Shown piece by piece: positions 1 to 9,432 of a DNA stretch of 64,000 bases. Position numbers and translations under genes: made by a program. A model generated the notes under the pieces. It was not told where the DNA came from. It saw only the letters and a program-made list of their open reading frames with translations, and ran no database searches. Source of the stretch: Mesorhizobium sp. (lineage in GTDB: Bacteria; Pseudomonadota; Alphaproteobacteria; Rhizobiales; Rhizobiaceae); contig JAPUFC010000093.1 of assembly GCA_027492275.1 (NCBI GenBank), positions 32,001 to 96,000 on the forward strand, read 5' to 3'. Position 1 is the stretch's first letter. Every line of letters starts with the position of its first letter.

Positions 1-182
1 GGCTCGGCGTGTCGCTCGTGCCGGCCTCCTACGCGGTCCTCGGGCGCCCGCATGTCGTCTTCCGTCCCGTCGAGCCGTCCCTGCAGGTCCAGTTGCTCGC
101 CGCCTGGCGCGCCGACGAGATTTCGGCCGTGCTCGACTCCTTCATCGAGGTGATCCGGGACGTGAAGTCCGCCGGTGAATAG
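1..182 (+). CDS. LysR-family transcriptional regulator, C-terminal fragment
   Basis: Only the last 59 codons are inside the window; the reading frame enters at base 3 and stops at TAG 180-182. The translation has the look of the end of a LysR substrate-binding domain: a short strand rich in valine, a proline-rich turn (RPVEPSLQ), then LLAAWR and a closing amphipathic helix ending FIEVIRD. The HTH part lies upstream of the window, so the target genes cannot be read. It converges on the acyl-CoA dehydrogenase at 213, with about 30 bp between the stops. Confidence 0.75.
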   Translation, partial: LGVSLVPASYAVLGRPHVVFRPVEPSLQVQLLAAWRADEISAVLDSFIEVIRDVKSAGE

Positions 183-212
183 AGCGCGGTCCGCCGCGCC
201 GACGTCCGCGCC

Positions 213-1388
213 TCAGGAATATTCACGCAGGACGTGGCGGGCGATGGCCGTCTTCAGCACCTCGTTCGGACCCTCGGTGATCATCATGCTTCGCTGGTCG
301 CGCCAGAATTTCTCGATCGGCAGATCGCGGGACAGGCCAACCGCGCCGTGGATCTGCATGCAGTTGTCGGCCGCCACGAAGGAGCGATGGTCGCCGAACA
401 CCTTGGCCATGTAGGCTTCGACGCGGATGTCCTCGCCGCGATCGTATTTCGCGGCCGCATGATGCACCATCAGCCGCAACTGGTGCAGGTCCATGAAGGC
501 GTCGACCAGCATCCACTGGACGGCCTGGCGGTTGGCCAGCGGCTCGCCGAAGGTGACCCGCTGCCGGGCATAGGACGCGGCCATCGACAGGCAGCGATCG
601 ATCACGCCGCAGGCCTTGGCGCCGTGGCGCAGCCGTCCCGCCGACAGCCAGCGCTGCGCCGATGCGAAGCCCGCACCCTCCTCGCCGACGCGGTTTTCGG
701 CGGGGACCCGGACATGGTCGAAGGCGACCTCCCACGGCCGGTCGTCGATCATCATGTCCTGGCTGCGCAGCAGCTTCACGCCGGGGGCCTTCATGTCGAC
801 GATGAAGATCGAGATGCCGCCGCGGCTGCCCTTCTCCCTGTCCGTCACGGCCACGACCTCGGCGAAGTCGGCTTCATGGGCGCGGGTGATGAAGCGCTTC
901 ACCCCGTCGAGGACGTAGTGGTCGCCGTCCCGCACGGCGCGCATGCGCATCGAGGCCGGGTCGCTGCCGGCCTCGGCCTCGGTCTGCGCGAAGCACCATT
1001 TGATCTGGCCGGCGATGGTCGGCAGCAGATATTTTTCCGCCTGCTCCGGCCCGAGCGCCCACAAAGTGGGGCTCACATCCGCTCCGAAGAAATCCTCGGC
1101 GCGCGAGGGAATGGCGACGGTTCTTCCCAGCTCTTCCCACACGATCACCCTGGCGAGCATTCCAAGGCCGAGGCCGCCGTGGCTTTCGGGAACGTCGAAC
1201 CTGTCGAGACCGAGCCCGGAAGAGGCGGCGCGCAGCCGGCGCATCACATCCGACTTGACCTTGTCGTTCTCGCAACTGGTGAGCTCGATCGGAATGAGTT
1301 CCGTATCGACGAAGCGTCGCACCAGACGCCTGAGTTCGGCGAGATCGCCTGAAATCTCGAACGCCATTTCCGGCAAGTCGCCGCCCAT
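213..1388 (-). CDS. acyl-CoA dehydrogenase family protein
   Basis: A 391-residue flavoprotein of the acyl-CoA dehydrogenase family, normal length. It shows the FAD/substrate motif QTEAEAGSDPASM, the dimer/FAD segment RVTFGEPLANRQAVQW, and a C-terminal QIHGAVGLSRDLPIEKFWRD followed by ITEGPNEV, where the family carries the catalytic glutamate. It should oxidise an acyl-CoA at C2-C3 and pass electrons to ETF. It is monocistronic and has no recognisable pathway neighbours. The ATG at 1388 is preferred (AGGA about 9 bp upstream); a GTG at 1394 and an ATG at 1367 (MAFEISGDL) are alternatives. Neither regulatory box described for the later cluster lies in front of it. Confidence 0.88.
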   Translation of the reverse strand: MGGDLPEMAFEISGDLAELRRLVRRFVDTELIPIELTSCENDKVKSDVMRRLRAASSGLGLDRFDVPESHGGLGLGMLARVIVWEELGRTVAIPSRAEDFFGADVSPTLWALGPEQAEKYLLPTIAGQIKWCFAQTEAEAGSDPASMRMRAVRDGDHYVLDGVKRFITRAHEADFAEVVAVTDREKGSRGGISIFIVDMKAPGVKLLRSQDMMIDDRPWEVAFDHVRVPAENRVGEEGAGFASAQRWLSAGRLRHGAKACGVIDRCLSMAASYARQRVTFGEPLANRQAVQWMLVDAFMDLHQLRLMVHHAAAKYDRGEDIRVEAYMAKVFGDHRSFVAADNCMQIHGAVGLSRDLPIEKFWRDQRSMMITEGPNEVLKTAIARHVLREYS

Positions 1389-1522
1389 CCCCACCCGTCC
1401 TGCCCCGATTTTTGTTGAAGCTAGGAAGGAATAGTATGGGAAAGCTGTCTAATATGATTTTGATATTATTCAGCCGGATCACCGCTGGATAGACTGTGGC
1501 GGAATTTCGCGGGGAGGAGACG

Positions 1523-1840
1523 ATGAGCGGATCGGATCAGCCGGAACCCCGGTGGCGGTCCATGGCGGGCGCGCCGAGGGACGGCTGCCGCATCCTTGTC
1601 ACCGTCCGCTCCGTCGAGCAGGGACCGGCCGAGGTGGATGTCGCCTACTGGTCGAGTTCGGATCAGGCGGGCACGGGCGGGTGGCTGGCGAGCGATTCCT
1701 ACCCGGGCCGCGTCATCCGCTATGCCGAGCCCGAGCTGAAATGCTGGATGCCGCTGCCTCATGCGAGCGAGGCGGCCGTCCGCCCGGTCCCGTGGGACGG
1801 CGACGACGAGGATCTCTTCGACAGCGGCTCGGGTATCTGA
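1523..1840 (+). CDS. small hypothetical protein
   Basis: A 105-residue soluble, acidic protein. The ATG at 1523 follows a good ribosome-binding site (GGGGAGGAG, 1511-1519). The N-terminal third (WRSMAGAPRDGCRILVTV) resembles the W..I..AP+DG..ILV pattern of short proteins of unknown function widespread in proteobacteria and phages. The middle carries several aromatic residues (VAYWSS, GGWLASDSYP, KCWMPLP) and the tail is Asp/Glu-rich. No signal peptide or membrane segment is visible. It is divergent from the ACAD gene and convergent with aceA, with a shared terminator between. Function unknown. Confidence 0.7.
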   Translation: MSGSDQPEPRWRSMAGAPRDGCRILVTVRSVEQGPAEVDVAYWSSSDQAGTGGWLASDSYPGRVIRYAEPELKCWMPLPHASEAAVRPVPWDGDDEDLFDSGSGI

Positions 1841-1858
1841 CGAACCCGTATCCGGACG

Positions 1859-1892
1859 AAAAAGGACGCCGGGCGAACCCGGCGTCCTTCCC
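1859..1892. terminator. bidirectional intrinsic terminator between the small ORF and aceA
   Basis: A perfect 12-bp stem (1862-1873 with 1878-1889) with a CGAA loop. On the minus strand, downstream of aceA, the stem is followed by a run of five T. On the plus strand it is followed by TTCCCGTCATTTT. Its position between two convergent genes fits termination of both. Confidence 0.85.
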
Positions 1893-1919
1893 GTCATTTT
1901 GTCCGCCGCGCGCCGCGCC

Positions 1920-3515
1920 TCAGGCGGCGAACTGGTTCATCGTGTTGTGGGCGCCGCCCGCCTTCAGCGCCGCCTCGCCGGCGAAATACTCCTTGTGGTC
2001 GTCGCCGATATCCGAGCCGGACATGTTCTGGTGCTTCACCGCCGCGATGCCCTGCCGGATCTCCTGCCGCTGCACGTTGAGCACATAGCCCAGCATGCCG
2101 GCCTCGCCGAAATACTCCCTGGCGAGGTTGTCGGTGGACAGCGCGGCCGTGTGATAGGTCGGCAGCGTGATCAGGTGATGGAAGATGCCGGCCCGCTTCG
2201 AGGCGTCGCGCTGGAAGGTGCGGATCCTCTCGTCGGCTTCTGCCGCCAGCGCCGTGCCGTCATAGTCGACGCTCATCAGCTTGGCGCGGTCATAGGCCGA
2301 CACGTCCTTGCCCTCCGCCTTCCAGGCGTCGAACACCTGCTGGCGGAAGTTGATCGTCCAGTTGAAGGACGGCGAGTTGTTGTAGACGAGCTTGGCGTTC
2401 GGCACGACCGCGCGAATGCGGTCCATCATGCCGGCGATCTGCTCGACATGCGGCTTCTCGGTCTCGATCCACAAAAGGTCCGCGCCGTTCTGCAGCGAGG
2501 TGATGGAATCGAGCACGCACCGGTCCTCGCCGGTGCCGGCGCGGAACTGGAACAGGTTGGAAGGCAGGCGCTTCGGGCGCATCAGCTTGCCGCCGCGATT
2601 GATGACGACGTCGCCGTTGGCGAGCTGGTCGGGAGAAATCTCCTCGCAGTCGAGGAAGGAATTGTACTGGTCGCCGATGTCGCCCGGCTCCTTCGAGACG
2701 GCGATCTGCTTGGTCAGGCCGGCGCCGAGCGAATCCGTGCGGGTGACGATGACGCCGTCCTCGACCCCGAGCTCCAGGAAGGCGTAGCGGCAGGCGCGGA
2801 CCTTGGCCAGGAAATCCTCGTGCGGCACCGTGACCTTGCCGTCCTGGTGGCCGCACTGCTTCTCGTCGGAGACCTGGTTCTCGATCTGCAGCGCGCAGGC
2901 GCCCGCCTCGATCATCTTCCTGGCCAACAGGTAGGTCGCCTCGGCATTGCCGAAGCCGGCGTCGATGTCGGCGATGATCGGCACGACATGCGTCTGATGG
3001 TTGTCGATGGCATGCTGGACCTTCTGCTCCTTCAGCGCGTCGCCGGCCGCGCGGGCGGCGTCGAGGTCGCGGAACAGCATGCCGAGCTCGCGGGCGTCCG
3101 CCTGCCGCAGGAAGGTGTAAAGCTCCTCGATCAGCGCCGGCACGGAGGTCTTCTCGTGCATGGACTGGTCGGGCAGCGGACCGAACTCCGAGCGCAGCGC
3201 CGCGATCATCCAGCCGGACAGATAGAGGTAGCGGCGCTCCGTGCCGCCGAAGTGCTTCTTGATGGAGATCATCTTCTGCTGGCCGATGAAGCCATGCCAG
3301 CAGCCGAGCGACTGCGTGTACTTCGACGGGTCGCCGTCGTAGGCGGCCATGTCCTTGCGCATGATGGCGGCGGTGTAGCGGGCGATGTCCAGCCCGGTGC
3401 GAAACCGGTTCTGCACGCGCATGCGCGCCACGGATTCGGCGTTGATGCCGCTCCATGGCGCGCCGTGCGACTGGATCAGGCGGTCGGCCTGGGCGATGGT
3501 GTCCTGATAGCTCAT
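1920..3515 (-). CDS. aceA: isocitrate lyase (long, 531-residue type)
   Basis: Cleaves isocitrate to glyoxylate and succinate, the first committed step of the glyoxylate shunt needed for growth on acetate and fatty acids. The catalytic cysteine signature KQCGHQ is near residue 218, preceded by the metal-binding IADIDAGFGN segment. At 531 residues it belongs to the longer isocitrate lyase class known from some pseudomonads rather than the roughly 430-residue class. It is divergent from scfR, whose product family controls this gene in other bacteria. A strong terminator follows the stop. The cytoplasmic enzyme would assimilate the acetyl-CoA produced by the beta-oxidation genes in this window. 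Confidence 0.96.
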   Translation of the reverse strand: MSYQDTIAQADRLIQSHGAPWSGINAESVARMRVQNRFRTGLDIARYTAAIMRKDMAAYDGDPSKYTQSLGCWHGFIGQQKMISIKKHFGGTERRYLYLSGWMIAALRSEFGPLPDQSMHEKTSVPALIEELYTFLRQADARELGMLFRDLDAARAAGDALKEQKVQHAIDNHQTHVVPIIADIDAGFGNAEATYLLARKMIEAGACALQIENQVSDEKQCGHQDGKVTVPHEDFLAKVRACRYAFLELGVEDGVIVTRTDSLGAGLTKQIAVSKEPGDIGDQYNSFLDCEEISPDQLANGDVVINRGGKLMRPKRLPSNLFQFRAGTGEDRCVLDSITSLQNGADLLWIETEKPHVEQIAGMMDRIRAVVPNAKLVYNNSPSFNWTINFRQQVFDAWKAEGKDVSAYDRAKLMSVDYDGTALAAEADERIRTFQRDASKRAGIFHHLITLPTYHTAALSTDNLAREYFGEAGMLGYVLNVQRQEIRQGIAAVKHQNMSGSDIGDDHKEYFAGEAALKAGGAHNTMNQFAA

Positions 3516-3604
3516 GGGGCCTGCCCTTCGACGAGGTTGATCTCGCCGCGATTACACCGCGCGCATACAAGCGGCGAGGGCACCCGTTGTTAAGTTGTCA
3601 ATAT

Positions 3605-3640
3605 TTACAAACTTTGCATGTAATGCTGTAAGCTGCTGTA
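3605..3640. promoter_or_regulatory. candidate ScfR/RamB operator in the aceA-scfR intergenic region
   Basis: The 158-bp divergent promoter region contains ACAAACTTTGCATG (3607-3620), close to the AAACTTTGCAAA-like site I recall for the actinobacterial relative RamB. It is followed by TGTAATGCTGTAAGC. This is a resemblance only. Confidence 0.35.
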
Positions 3641-3673
3641 CCAAACGGCGCTGGCCGAGGGGAACGATCGCGC

Positions 3674-5068
3674 ATGCCCAAACAGGGACTCTATATCGGA
3701 CCGCGCCTGCGCCGGCTGCGCCGCGACCTTGGCCTGACGCAGGCCGGCATGGCGTCCGATCTTGACATCTCCGCGCCCTACGTCGCGCTGATGGAGCGCA
3801 ACCAGCGGCCGGTCACGGCCGACATGCTGCTGCGGCTGGCGCGCACCTACCGGCTGGACGTCACCGAACTGGCCGGCGAGGACGGCGAGGAGCACATGGC
3901 GCGGCTCCAGGCGGTGCTGAAGGACCCGATCTTCGCCGACATCGACCTCGCCCCGCTGGAACTGGCCGATGCGATCGGCAGCTTTCCCGGCATCGGCGAG
4001 GTGCTTCTGCGATTGCACACTGCCTATCGCGAGGAGCAACTCAGGCTGGCGGACCTGCGCGCCGAGGGCTCGCCGGGCGGTTCCGATCCCGTGGCGGAGG
4101 TACGCAACTTCCTCGCCGCGCGCCGCAATTTCTTTCCCGCCCTCGATGCCTCGGCCGAGCGTCTGGCGGCGGCCGTCGCCGAGGCGGGCGGCATGGCGGC
4201 CTATCTCGCCGGCCGCCACCGGCTGCGGGTGCGCCGTCTCCCGTCCGACGTGATGTACGGATCGCTGCGCCGGCTCGACCGCCATCGCCACGAGATTTTG
4301 CTGGACGAGACCTTGTCGGCGTCGAGCCAGGCCTTCCAGCTCGCGCAGCAGCTTGCCTATCTGGAGCTCGAGCGGGAGATCGGCGACGCCCTTCGGGACG
4401 GCGGTTTTTCAGGCGATGGCGGGCGGCGGCTGGCGCATCGCTCGCTGGCCAGCTACGCGGCGGCCGCCATGCTGATGCCCTATGAGGCGTTCGCCCGCGC
4501 CGCCGAAAGCCGGCACTACGATGTCGACGTGCTGGCGCGCCTGTTCTCGGCCTCCTTCGAGCAGGCCGCGCACCGCCTGACCACCTTGCAGAAACCCGGA
4601 CAGGAGCGCGTGCCGTTTTTCTTCATCCGCGTCGACGAGGCCGGAAACGTGTCGAAGCGGCTGGACGGCGCGGGCTTCCCCTTCGGCCGTCATGGCGGCG
4701 GCTGCCCGCTGTGGAGCGTGCACCAGGTGTTCCGGCGGCCCGGCGAAGTGGTCGCGCAATGGCTGGAACTGCCGGACGGCCAGCGCTTCTTCTCGGTCGC
4801 GCGCACGGTCAGCTCCGGCGGCGGCAGCTTCGGCGAGCCGCGCGTGGAGCGCGCCGTGGCGCTGGGTTGCGCCGCCAGGCATGCCGACCGGCTGGTCTAT
4901 GCGAGGCAGAACGGAGCCGACCCGGCCCGGGCGACGCCGATCGGCATCGCCTGCGGCTTGTGCCAGCGCACCGCCTGCACGGCGCGCTCCGAGCCGCCCA
5001 TCGGCCGGCAGATCCTGCCCGACGACTACCGGCGCACCCGCGCGCCCTTCGGCTTTTCCGACAATTGA
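3674..5068 (+). CDS. short-chain fatty acyl-responsive regulator (ScfR/RamB type, XRE family)
   Basis: 464 residues. Residues about 7-65 form an XRE helix-turn-helix (RRLRRDLGLTQAGMASDLDISAPYVA broken over two helices). The middle is an IrrE-like domain (LDETLSASSQAFQLAQQLAYLE). The C-terminal half is the DUF2083-type domain with conserved cysteines (GGGCPLWSVHQVF, CGLCQRTAC). Members such as RamB in corynebacteria and mycobacteria bind the isocitrate lyase promoter and respond to short-chain acyl-CoA or acetate status. Its divergent position next to aceA supports the same job here. Start ATG 3674. Mechanism in this organism is inferred. Confidence 0.88.
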   Translation: MPKQGLYIGPRLRRLRRDLGLTQAGMASDLDISAPYVALMERNQRPVTADMLLRLARTYRLDVTELAGEDGEEHMARLQAVLKDPIFADIDLAPLELADAIGSFPGIGEVLLRLHTAYREEQLRLADLRAEGSPGGSDPVAEVRNFLAARRNFFPALDASAERLAAAVAEAGGMAAYLAGRHRLRVRRLPSDVMYGSLRRLDRHRHEILLDETLSASSQAFQLAQQLAYLELEREIGDALRDGGFSGDGGRRLAHRSLASYAAAAMLMPYEAFARAAESRHYDVDVLARLFSASFEQAAHRLTTLQKPGQERVPFFFIRVDEAGNVSKRLDGAGFPFGRHGGGCPLWSVHQVFRRPGEVVAQWLELPDGQRFFSVARTVSSGGGSFGEPRVERAVALGCAARHADRLVYARQNGADPARATPIGIACGLCQRTACTARSEPPIGRQILPDDYRRTRAPFGFSDN

Positions 5069-5075
5069 GCGCGTG

Positions 5076-5729
5076 TCAGCTGCGCGCCTGCGCGGCCGCG
5101 AACACGGCATGCTGCGCCTCATAGGCGCGCCGGAAGGCGGGCCGCGCCTCGCCGCGCGCCACATAGGCGGCGATGTTGGCGTATTCCGCCTGTAGGGCGG
5201 ACCCGTTCAGCCGCCGCAGCACCATCACCATCATCAGGTCGCCGGCGCTGAAATCGCCGTCCAGCCACTCGGCAGAGCCGAGCCGGCGCGACAGCTCCCG
5301 CAAACGCGCGCGGACGCGATCCTCCATCAGCGGCACGCGCTGTTTGTGCCATGGCTTGTCGCCTTCGGTATATCCGGTCTGCTCCAGTTCGACGATCGGC
5401 GGCTCGACCGTGTTGAGCGCGGCGAACAGCCAGGCTACGGCGCGCGCCCGGGCGTTCGGATCGTCCGGCAGCAGCCCCGGACGGCGCTGCGCGATATGCA
5501 GGATGATCGCGCCGGATTCGAACAGCACCAGCCCGTCCTCCTCATAGGTCGGGATCTGGCCGAAGGGCTGCAGCGCCAGATGCGCCGGCTGCTTCATGGC
5601 GTCGAACGAGACGAGGCGGACGTCGTAGGGCTGGCCGACCTCCTCGAAGGCCCAGCGCACGCGCATGTCGCGCGCCTGTCCGAGCCCGCGATCCGGCGAC
5701 TGCGCGAAGGCGGTGATGGTGGGGGTCAT
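5076..5729 (-). CDS. glutathione S-transferase family protein
   Basis: 217 residues with the usual two-domain GST layout. The N-terminal thioredoxin-like half contains PFGQIPTYEEDG (the conserved cis-proline) and LFESGAIILHIA, the glutathione-binding ESG motif. The C-terminal half is all-helical (WLDGDFSAGDLMMVMVL, the N-capping region of the family). Its stop almost touches that of scfR (8 bp). It could conjugate glutathione or act as an isomerase or reductase; the exact substrate is not readable. Confidence 0.87.
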   Translation of the reverse strand: MTPTITAFAQSPDRGLGQARDMRVRWAFEEVGQPYDVRLVSFDAMKQPAHLALQPFGQIPTYEEDGLVLFESGAIILHIAQRRPGLLPDDPNARARAVAWLFAALNTVEPPIVELEQTGYTEGDKPWHKQRVPLMEDRVRARLRELSRRLGSAEWLDGDFSAGDLMMVMVLRRLNGSALQAEYANIAAYVARGEARPAFRRAYEAQHAVFAAAQARS

Positions 5730-5822
5730 GGCAAGGGCTCCGGCATGGTTGCGTCACTGCCATGACGAGCGGCCGGGCGTCGAATCGACGGCCGGTCCGG
5801 AAAAGACTTGCGAAACCCGCCG

Positions 5823-7025
<1,203 letters not shown>

Positions 7026-7026
7026 G

Positions 7027-7698
7027 TCAAATCTCCGGAACGACAAGATCACAACTATCGGGTGGGACGACAAGATCCGCGCCGGTCATCGACTGCAACT
7101 CGTCCAAACTGATGCTGCTGAGTTTCTCGCGCAGCATGAAACGGGCGTTCTCGACGTCGATGACCGCCAGGCTGGTGTAGATGCGCGACACGCAGCCCAC
7201 GCCGGTCAGCGGCAGGCTGCATCGCTTGACCAGCTTGGGCTTGCCGTCCTTGGTGACGTGGTCGGTGATCACCGCGACGCGCTTGGCGCCGTGCACGAGG
7301 TCCATCGCCCCGCCCACCGCCGGCACCCCTTTGGGACCGGTGCTCCAGTTGGCGAGGTCGCCGTTCTCCGCCACCTCGAAGGCGCCCAGGATGGCAACGT
7401 CGAGATGACCGCCGCGCACCATGGCGAAGCTGTCGGCGTGATGGAAGAAGGCTGCGCCGGGCCTCAGCGTGACCGCCTTCTTGCCGGCGTTGACGAGGTC
7501 CCAGTCCTCCTCGCCCTCGGCCGGGCCTTCGCCGAAATTCAGGATGCCGTTTTCCGTGTGGAAGATAGCCTGCCGGCCGGGCGGCTGGAACTTCGCCACC
7601 ATCTCGGGCAGGCCGATGCCGAGATTGACATAGGCGCCGTCCTCGATGTCCTGCGCCGCGCGCCAGGCGATCTGGGCATTCGACAGCTTTGCGCTCAT
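7027..7698 (-). CDS. pcaJ: 3-oxoadipate CoA-transferase beta subunit
   Basis: 223 residues. With PcaI it moves CoA from succinyl-CoA to 3-oxoadipate. The subunit-B catalytic glutamate is in HTENGILNFGEGP, and the glycine-rich VNLGIGLPEMV opens the fold. The ATG at 7698 overlaps the pcaI stop by four bases (ATGA). The open frame continues upstream through pcaI in another phase, but nothing there is protein-like. Family members acting on acetoacetate or succinate are close, but the adjacent pcaF and PcaR-type regulator favour 3-oxoadipate. Confidence 0.93.
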   Translation of the reverse strand: MSAKLSNAQIAWRAAQDIEDGAYVNLGIGLPEMVAKFQPPGRQAIFHTENGILNFGEGPAEGEEDWDLVNAGKKAVTLRPGAAFFHHADSFAMVRGGHLDVAILGAFEVAENGDLANWSTGPKGVPAVGGAMDLVHGAKRVAVITDHVTKDGKPKLVKRCSLPLTGVGCVSRIYTSLAVIDVENARFMLREKLSSISLDELQSMTGADLVVPPDSCDLVVPEI

Positions 7699-8417
7699 GC
7701 GTACACGGCTCCCTGGCGTATGAGCGCCTCTTCCTGCTGCGGCGCGGCCACCTGGACCACGCGGTCGACGAAGATGCCGGGCGTGACGACATGCTCCGGA
7801 TCGATCCCGCCCAGCTCGACGATCCGCGTCGCCTGGACGATGGTCAGCCGCGCCGCCGCCGCCATCAGCGGCGAGAAATTGCGCGCAGCCTTCCGGTAGG
7901 TGAGATTGCCGAGGCGATCGGCGGTCTCGGCCTTGATCAGCGTGGCGTCGGCCTTCAGCCAGCGTTCTTGGAGATACATCCTGCCGTCGAACTCGGCCAC
8001 CGGCTTGCCCTTGCCGACATCGGTGCCGTAGCCGGCCGGCGTGTAGAAGGCGGGGATGCCCGCGCCGCCAGCGCGGATGCGCTCGGCCAGGGTGCCCTGC
8101 GGGACGATCTCCAGCGCGATCTCGCCCGCCAAGTATTTCTGCGTGAAGGCGCGCGGGTCGGAGGAGCGCGGGAACGAGCAGATCATCTTCGCCACCATCC
8201 CGGCATCGATCATAGCGGCGAGCCCGATGCGGCCGTTGCCGGCATTGTTGTTGACGAGCGTCAGCCCGCCGGGGCTTCCGGTGGCGCGGAACCGGTCGAT
8301 CAGCGCGTGGATGAGCTCGATCGGCGCGCCCGAGCCGCCGAAGCCGCCCACCATGACGCTCATGCCGTCGCCGATCTCCGCCACCGCGGCGGCCACGTCC
8401 GGGACCGTCTTGTCCAT
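7695..8417 (-). CDS. pcaI: 3-oxoadipate CoA-transferase alpha subunit
   Basis: 240 residues, first gene of the pcaIJF operon. The CoA-binding glycine-rich loop MVGGFGGSGAP and the following VNNNAGNG segment are typical of subunit A, and GIPAFYTPAGYGT matches the family. It pairs with PcaJ to activate 3-oxoadipate for thiolysis by PcaF. It is divergent from pcaR with 136 bp between the start codons, containing a perfect inverted repeat (8501-8543) that is the obvious operator. Confidence 0.93.
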   Translation of the reverse strand: MDKTVPDVAAAVAEIGDGMSVMVGGFGGSGAPIELIHALIDRFRATGSPGGLTLVNNNAGNGRIGLAAMIDAGMVAKMICSFPRSSDPRAFTQKYLAGEIALEIVPQGTLAERIRAGGAGIPAFYTPAGYGTDVGKGKPVAEFDGRMYLQERWLKADATLIKAETADRLGNLTYRKAARNFSPLMAAAARLTIVQATRIVELGGIDPEHVVTPGIFVDRVVQVAAPQQEEALIRQGAVYA

Positions 8418-8500
8418 CCGCTATCCTCTTTCGCGAGCCCCAGGTCCCGCCATCGTTCGGCAGGCTCCGGATATCTGCATGGCGGCGGCTTCCGCAACGG

Positions 8501-8543
8501 CGTTTGTGCAATATGATGTATTTGTTGAGATATCGCACAAACG
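8501..8543. promoter_or_regulatory. inverted-repeat operator between pcaI and pcaR
   Basis: CGTTTGTGC (8501-8509) is repeated exactly inverted as GCACAAACG (8535-8543). The flanking ATAT is also symmetric, so 13 of 14 bases per arm agree. The arm centres are 34 bp apart, about three helical turns, as expected for two bound IclR dimers. The pcaR ATG begins 10 bp downstream, so binding would also control pcaR itself. Confidence 0.72.
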
Positions 8544-8553
8544 GGCGCTAGGA

Positions 8554-9309
8554 ATGCAGGAACGGGACATCATGGGCGGGCTGGCCAAGGGCCTGCTGGT
8601 CATCGAGACCTTCACGGCGGACCGGCCGCGCCAGTCGATTGCCGAGGTTTCTGTGGCGTCGGATCTCGACCGGGCTACGGCGCGGCGCTGCCTGCTGACG
8701 CTGGCGCATCTGGGCTATGCCGGCTACGACGGCAAATATTTCACGCTGACGCCGCGCGTCCTGCGGCTGGGAACGGCTTGCCTGGCCAGCATGCCGCTGC
8801 CGCAGATGGTGCAGCCCGTTCTCGACCGGCTGTCCGATCTCCTGGGCGAGAGTTCGTCCGTATCCGTGCTGGACGGCGCCGAGATCGTCTATGTCGCGCG
8901 GGCCGCGCAACGCAAGGTGATGTCCGTCGCGCTGATGCCCGGCTCGCGGCTGCCCGGCTACTGCACGTCGATGGGGCGCGTCATGCTCGCCGCCTTGCCG
9001 GAAGCGGCGGCGCGGGCGGTGCTGACGGCCGCGCCGCTGCCGGCCCGGACCCGCTGCACGCAGACGGACCCGGAAGCGATCATGGCGGGGCTGGTCGCCG
9101 TGCGCGCCGACGGCTACGCGCTGATCGACCAGGAGGTGGAACTCGGATTGCGGTCGATCGCCGTCCCGCTTTTCAATGCGCGCGGCGTTACGGTGGCCGC
9201 GCTCAATGTCGGCGTCGCGGCGACGCAGGATCGGGCGGAGGACCTGACCGCGCTCTATCTGCCGCACCTGTTTAAGGCGCAGGCGGAGCTGCGCGCCATC
9301 TTGCGCTGA
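8554..9309 (+). CDS. pcaR: IclR-family regulator of the beta-ketoadipate genes
   Basis: 251 residues. The N-terminal winged helix-turn-helix contains SVASDLDRATARRCLLTLAHLGY. The C-terminal effector domain has the IclR hallmarks SVALMPGSRLPGYCTSMGRV and a closing SIAVPLFNARG...AALNVG. The match to the PcaR/PcaU/PobR subfamily and the divergent pcaIJF operon indicate an activator responding to 3-oxoadipate or protocatechuate. The ATG at 8554 is chosen because the upstream part of the open frame (from 8056) runs over pcaI and the operator. Confidence 0.9.
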   Translation: MQERDIMGGLAKGLLVIETFTADRPRQSIAEVSVASDLDRATARRCLLTLAHLGYAGYDGKYFTLTPRVLRLGTACLASMPLPQMVQPVLDRLSDLLGESSSVSVLDGAEIVYVARAAQRKVMSVALMPGSRLPGYCTSMGRVMLAALPEAAARAVLTAAPLPARTRCTQTDPEAIMAGLVAVRADGYALIDQEVELGLRSIAVPLFNARGVTVAALNVGVAATQDRAEDLTALYLPHLFKAQAELRAILR

Positions 9310-9310
9310 A

Positions 9311-9390
9311 GCATTTCCAGCAGAAGTGCGAAGCGTTTTTGCGTCCGGAAATGCGGCTAAAACAAAGAGATGGAGCGGTTCTGACGATTC
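9311..9390. repeat. intergenic palindromic repeat of rhizobial type
   Basis: After pcaR, GCATTTCC (9311-9318) and GGAAATGC (9347-9354) form a perfect inverted repeat around GAAGTGCGAAGCG. It is followed by AAAACAAAGAGATGGAGCGG. This arrangement matches, from memory, a mosaic element present in many copies between genes in Rhizobiales. It lies at the border between the ordinary chromosome section and the F420/catabolic section. Confidence 0.65.
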
Positions 9391-9432
9391 TGTGAAAACG
9401 AGGACCGCGCTAGGGGCTGCCGCGGGCGCGCC

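Noticed and set aside
1425-1480. A possible A-box before the first ACAD gene
   Set aside because: The AT-rich leader has ATTATTC and GGAATAG, but no pair of halves with the 3-bp spacing.
7027-8538. A 503-residue frame that could suggest a fused CoA-transferase
   Set aside because: Only the part after ATG 7698 is subunit-B-like; the first half is an off-frame reading of pcaI, which is a good gene in its own frame.
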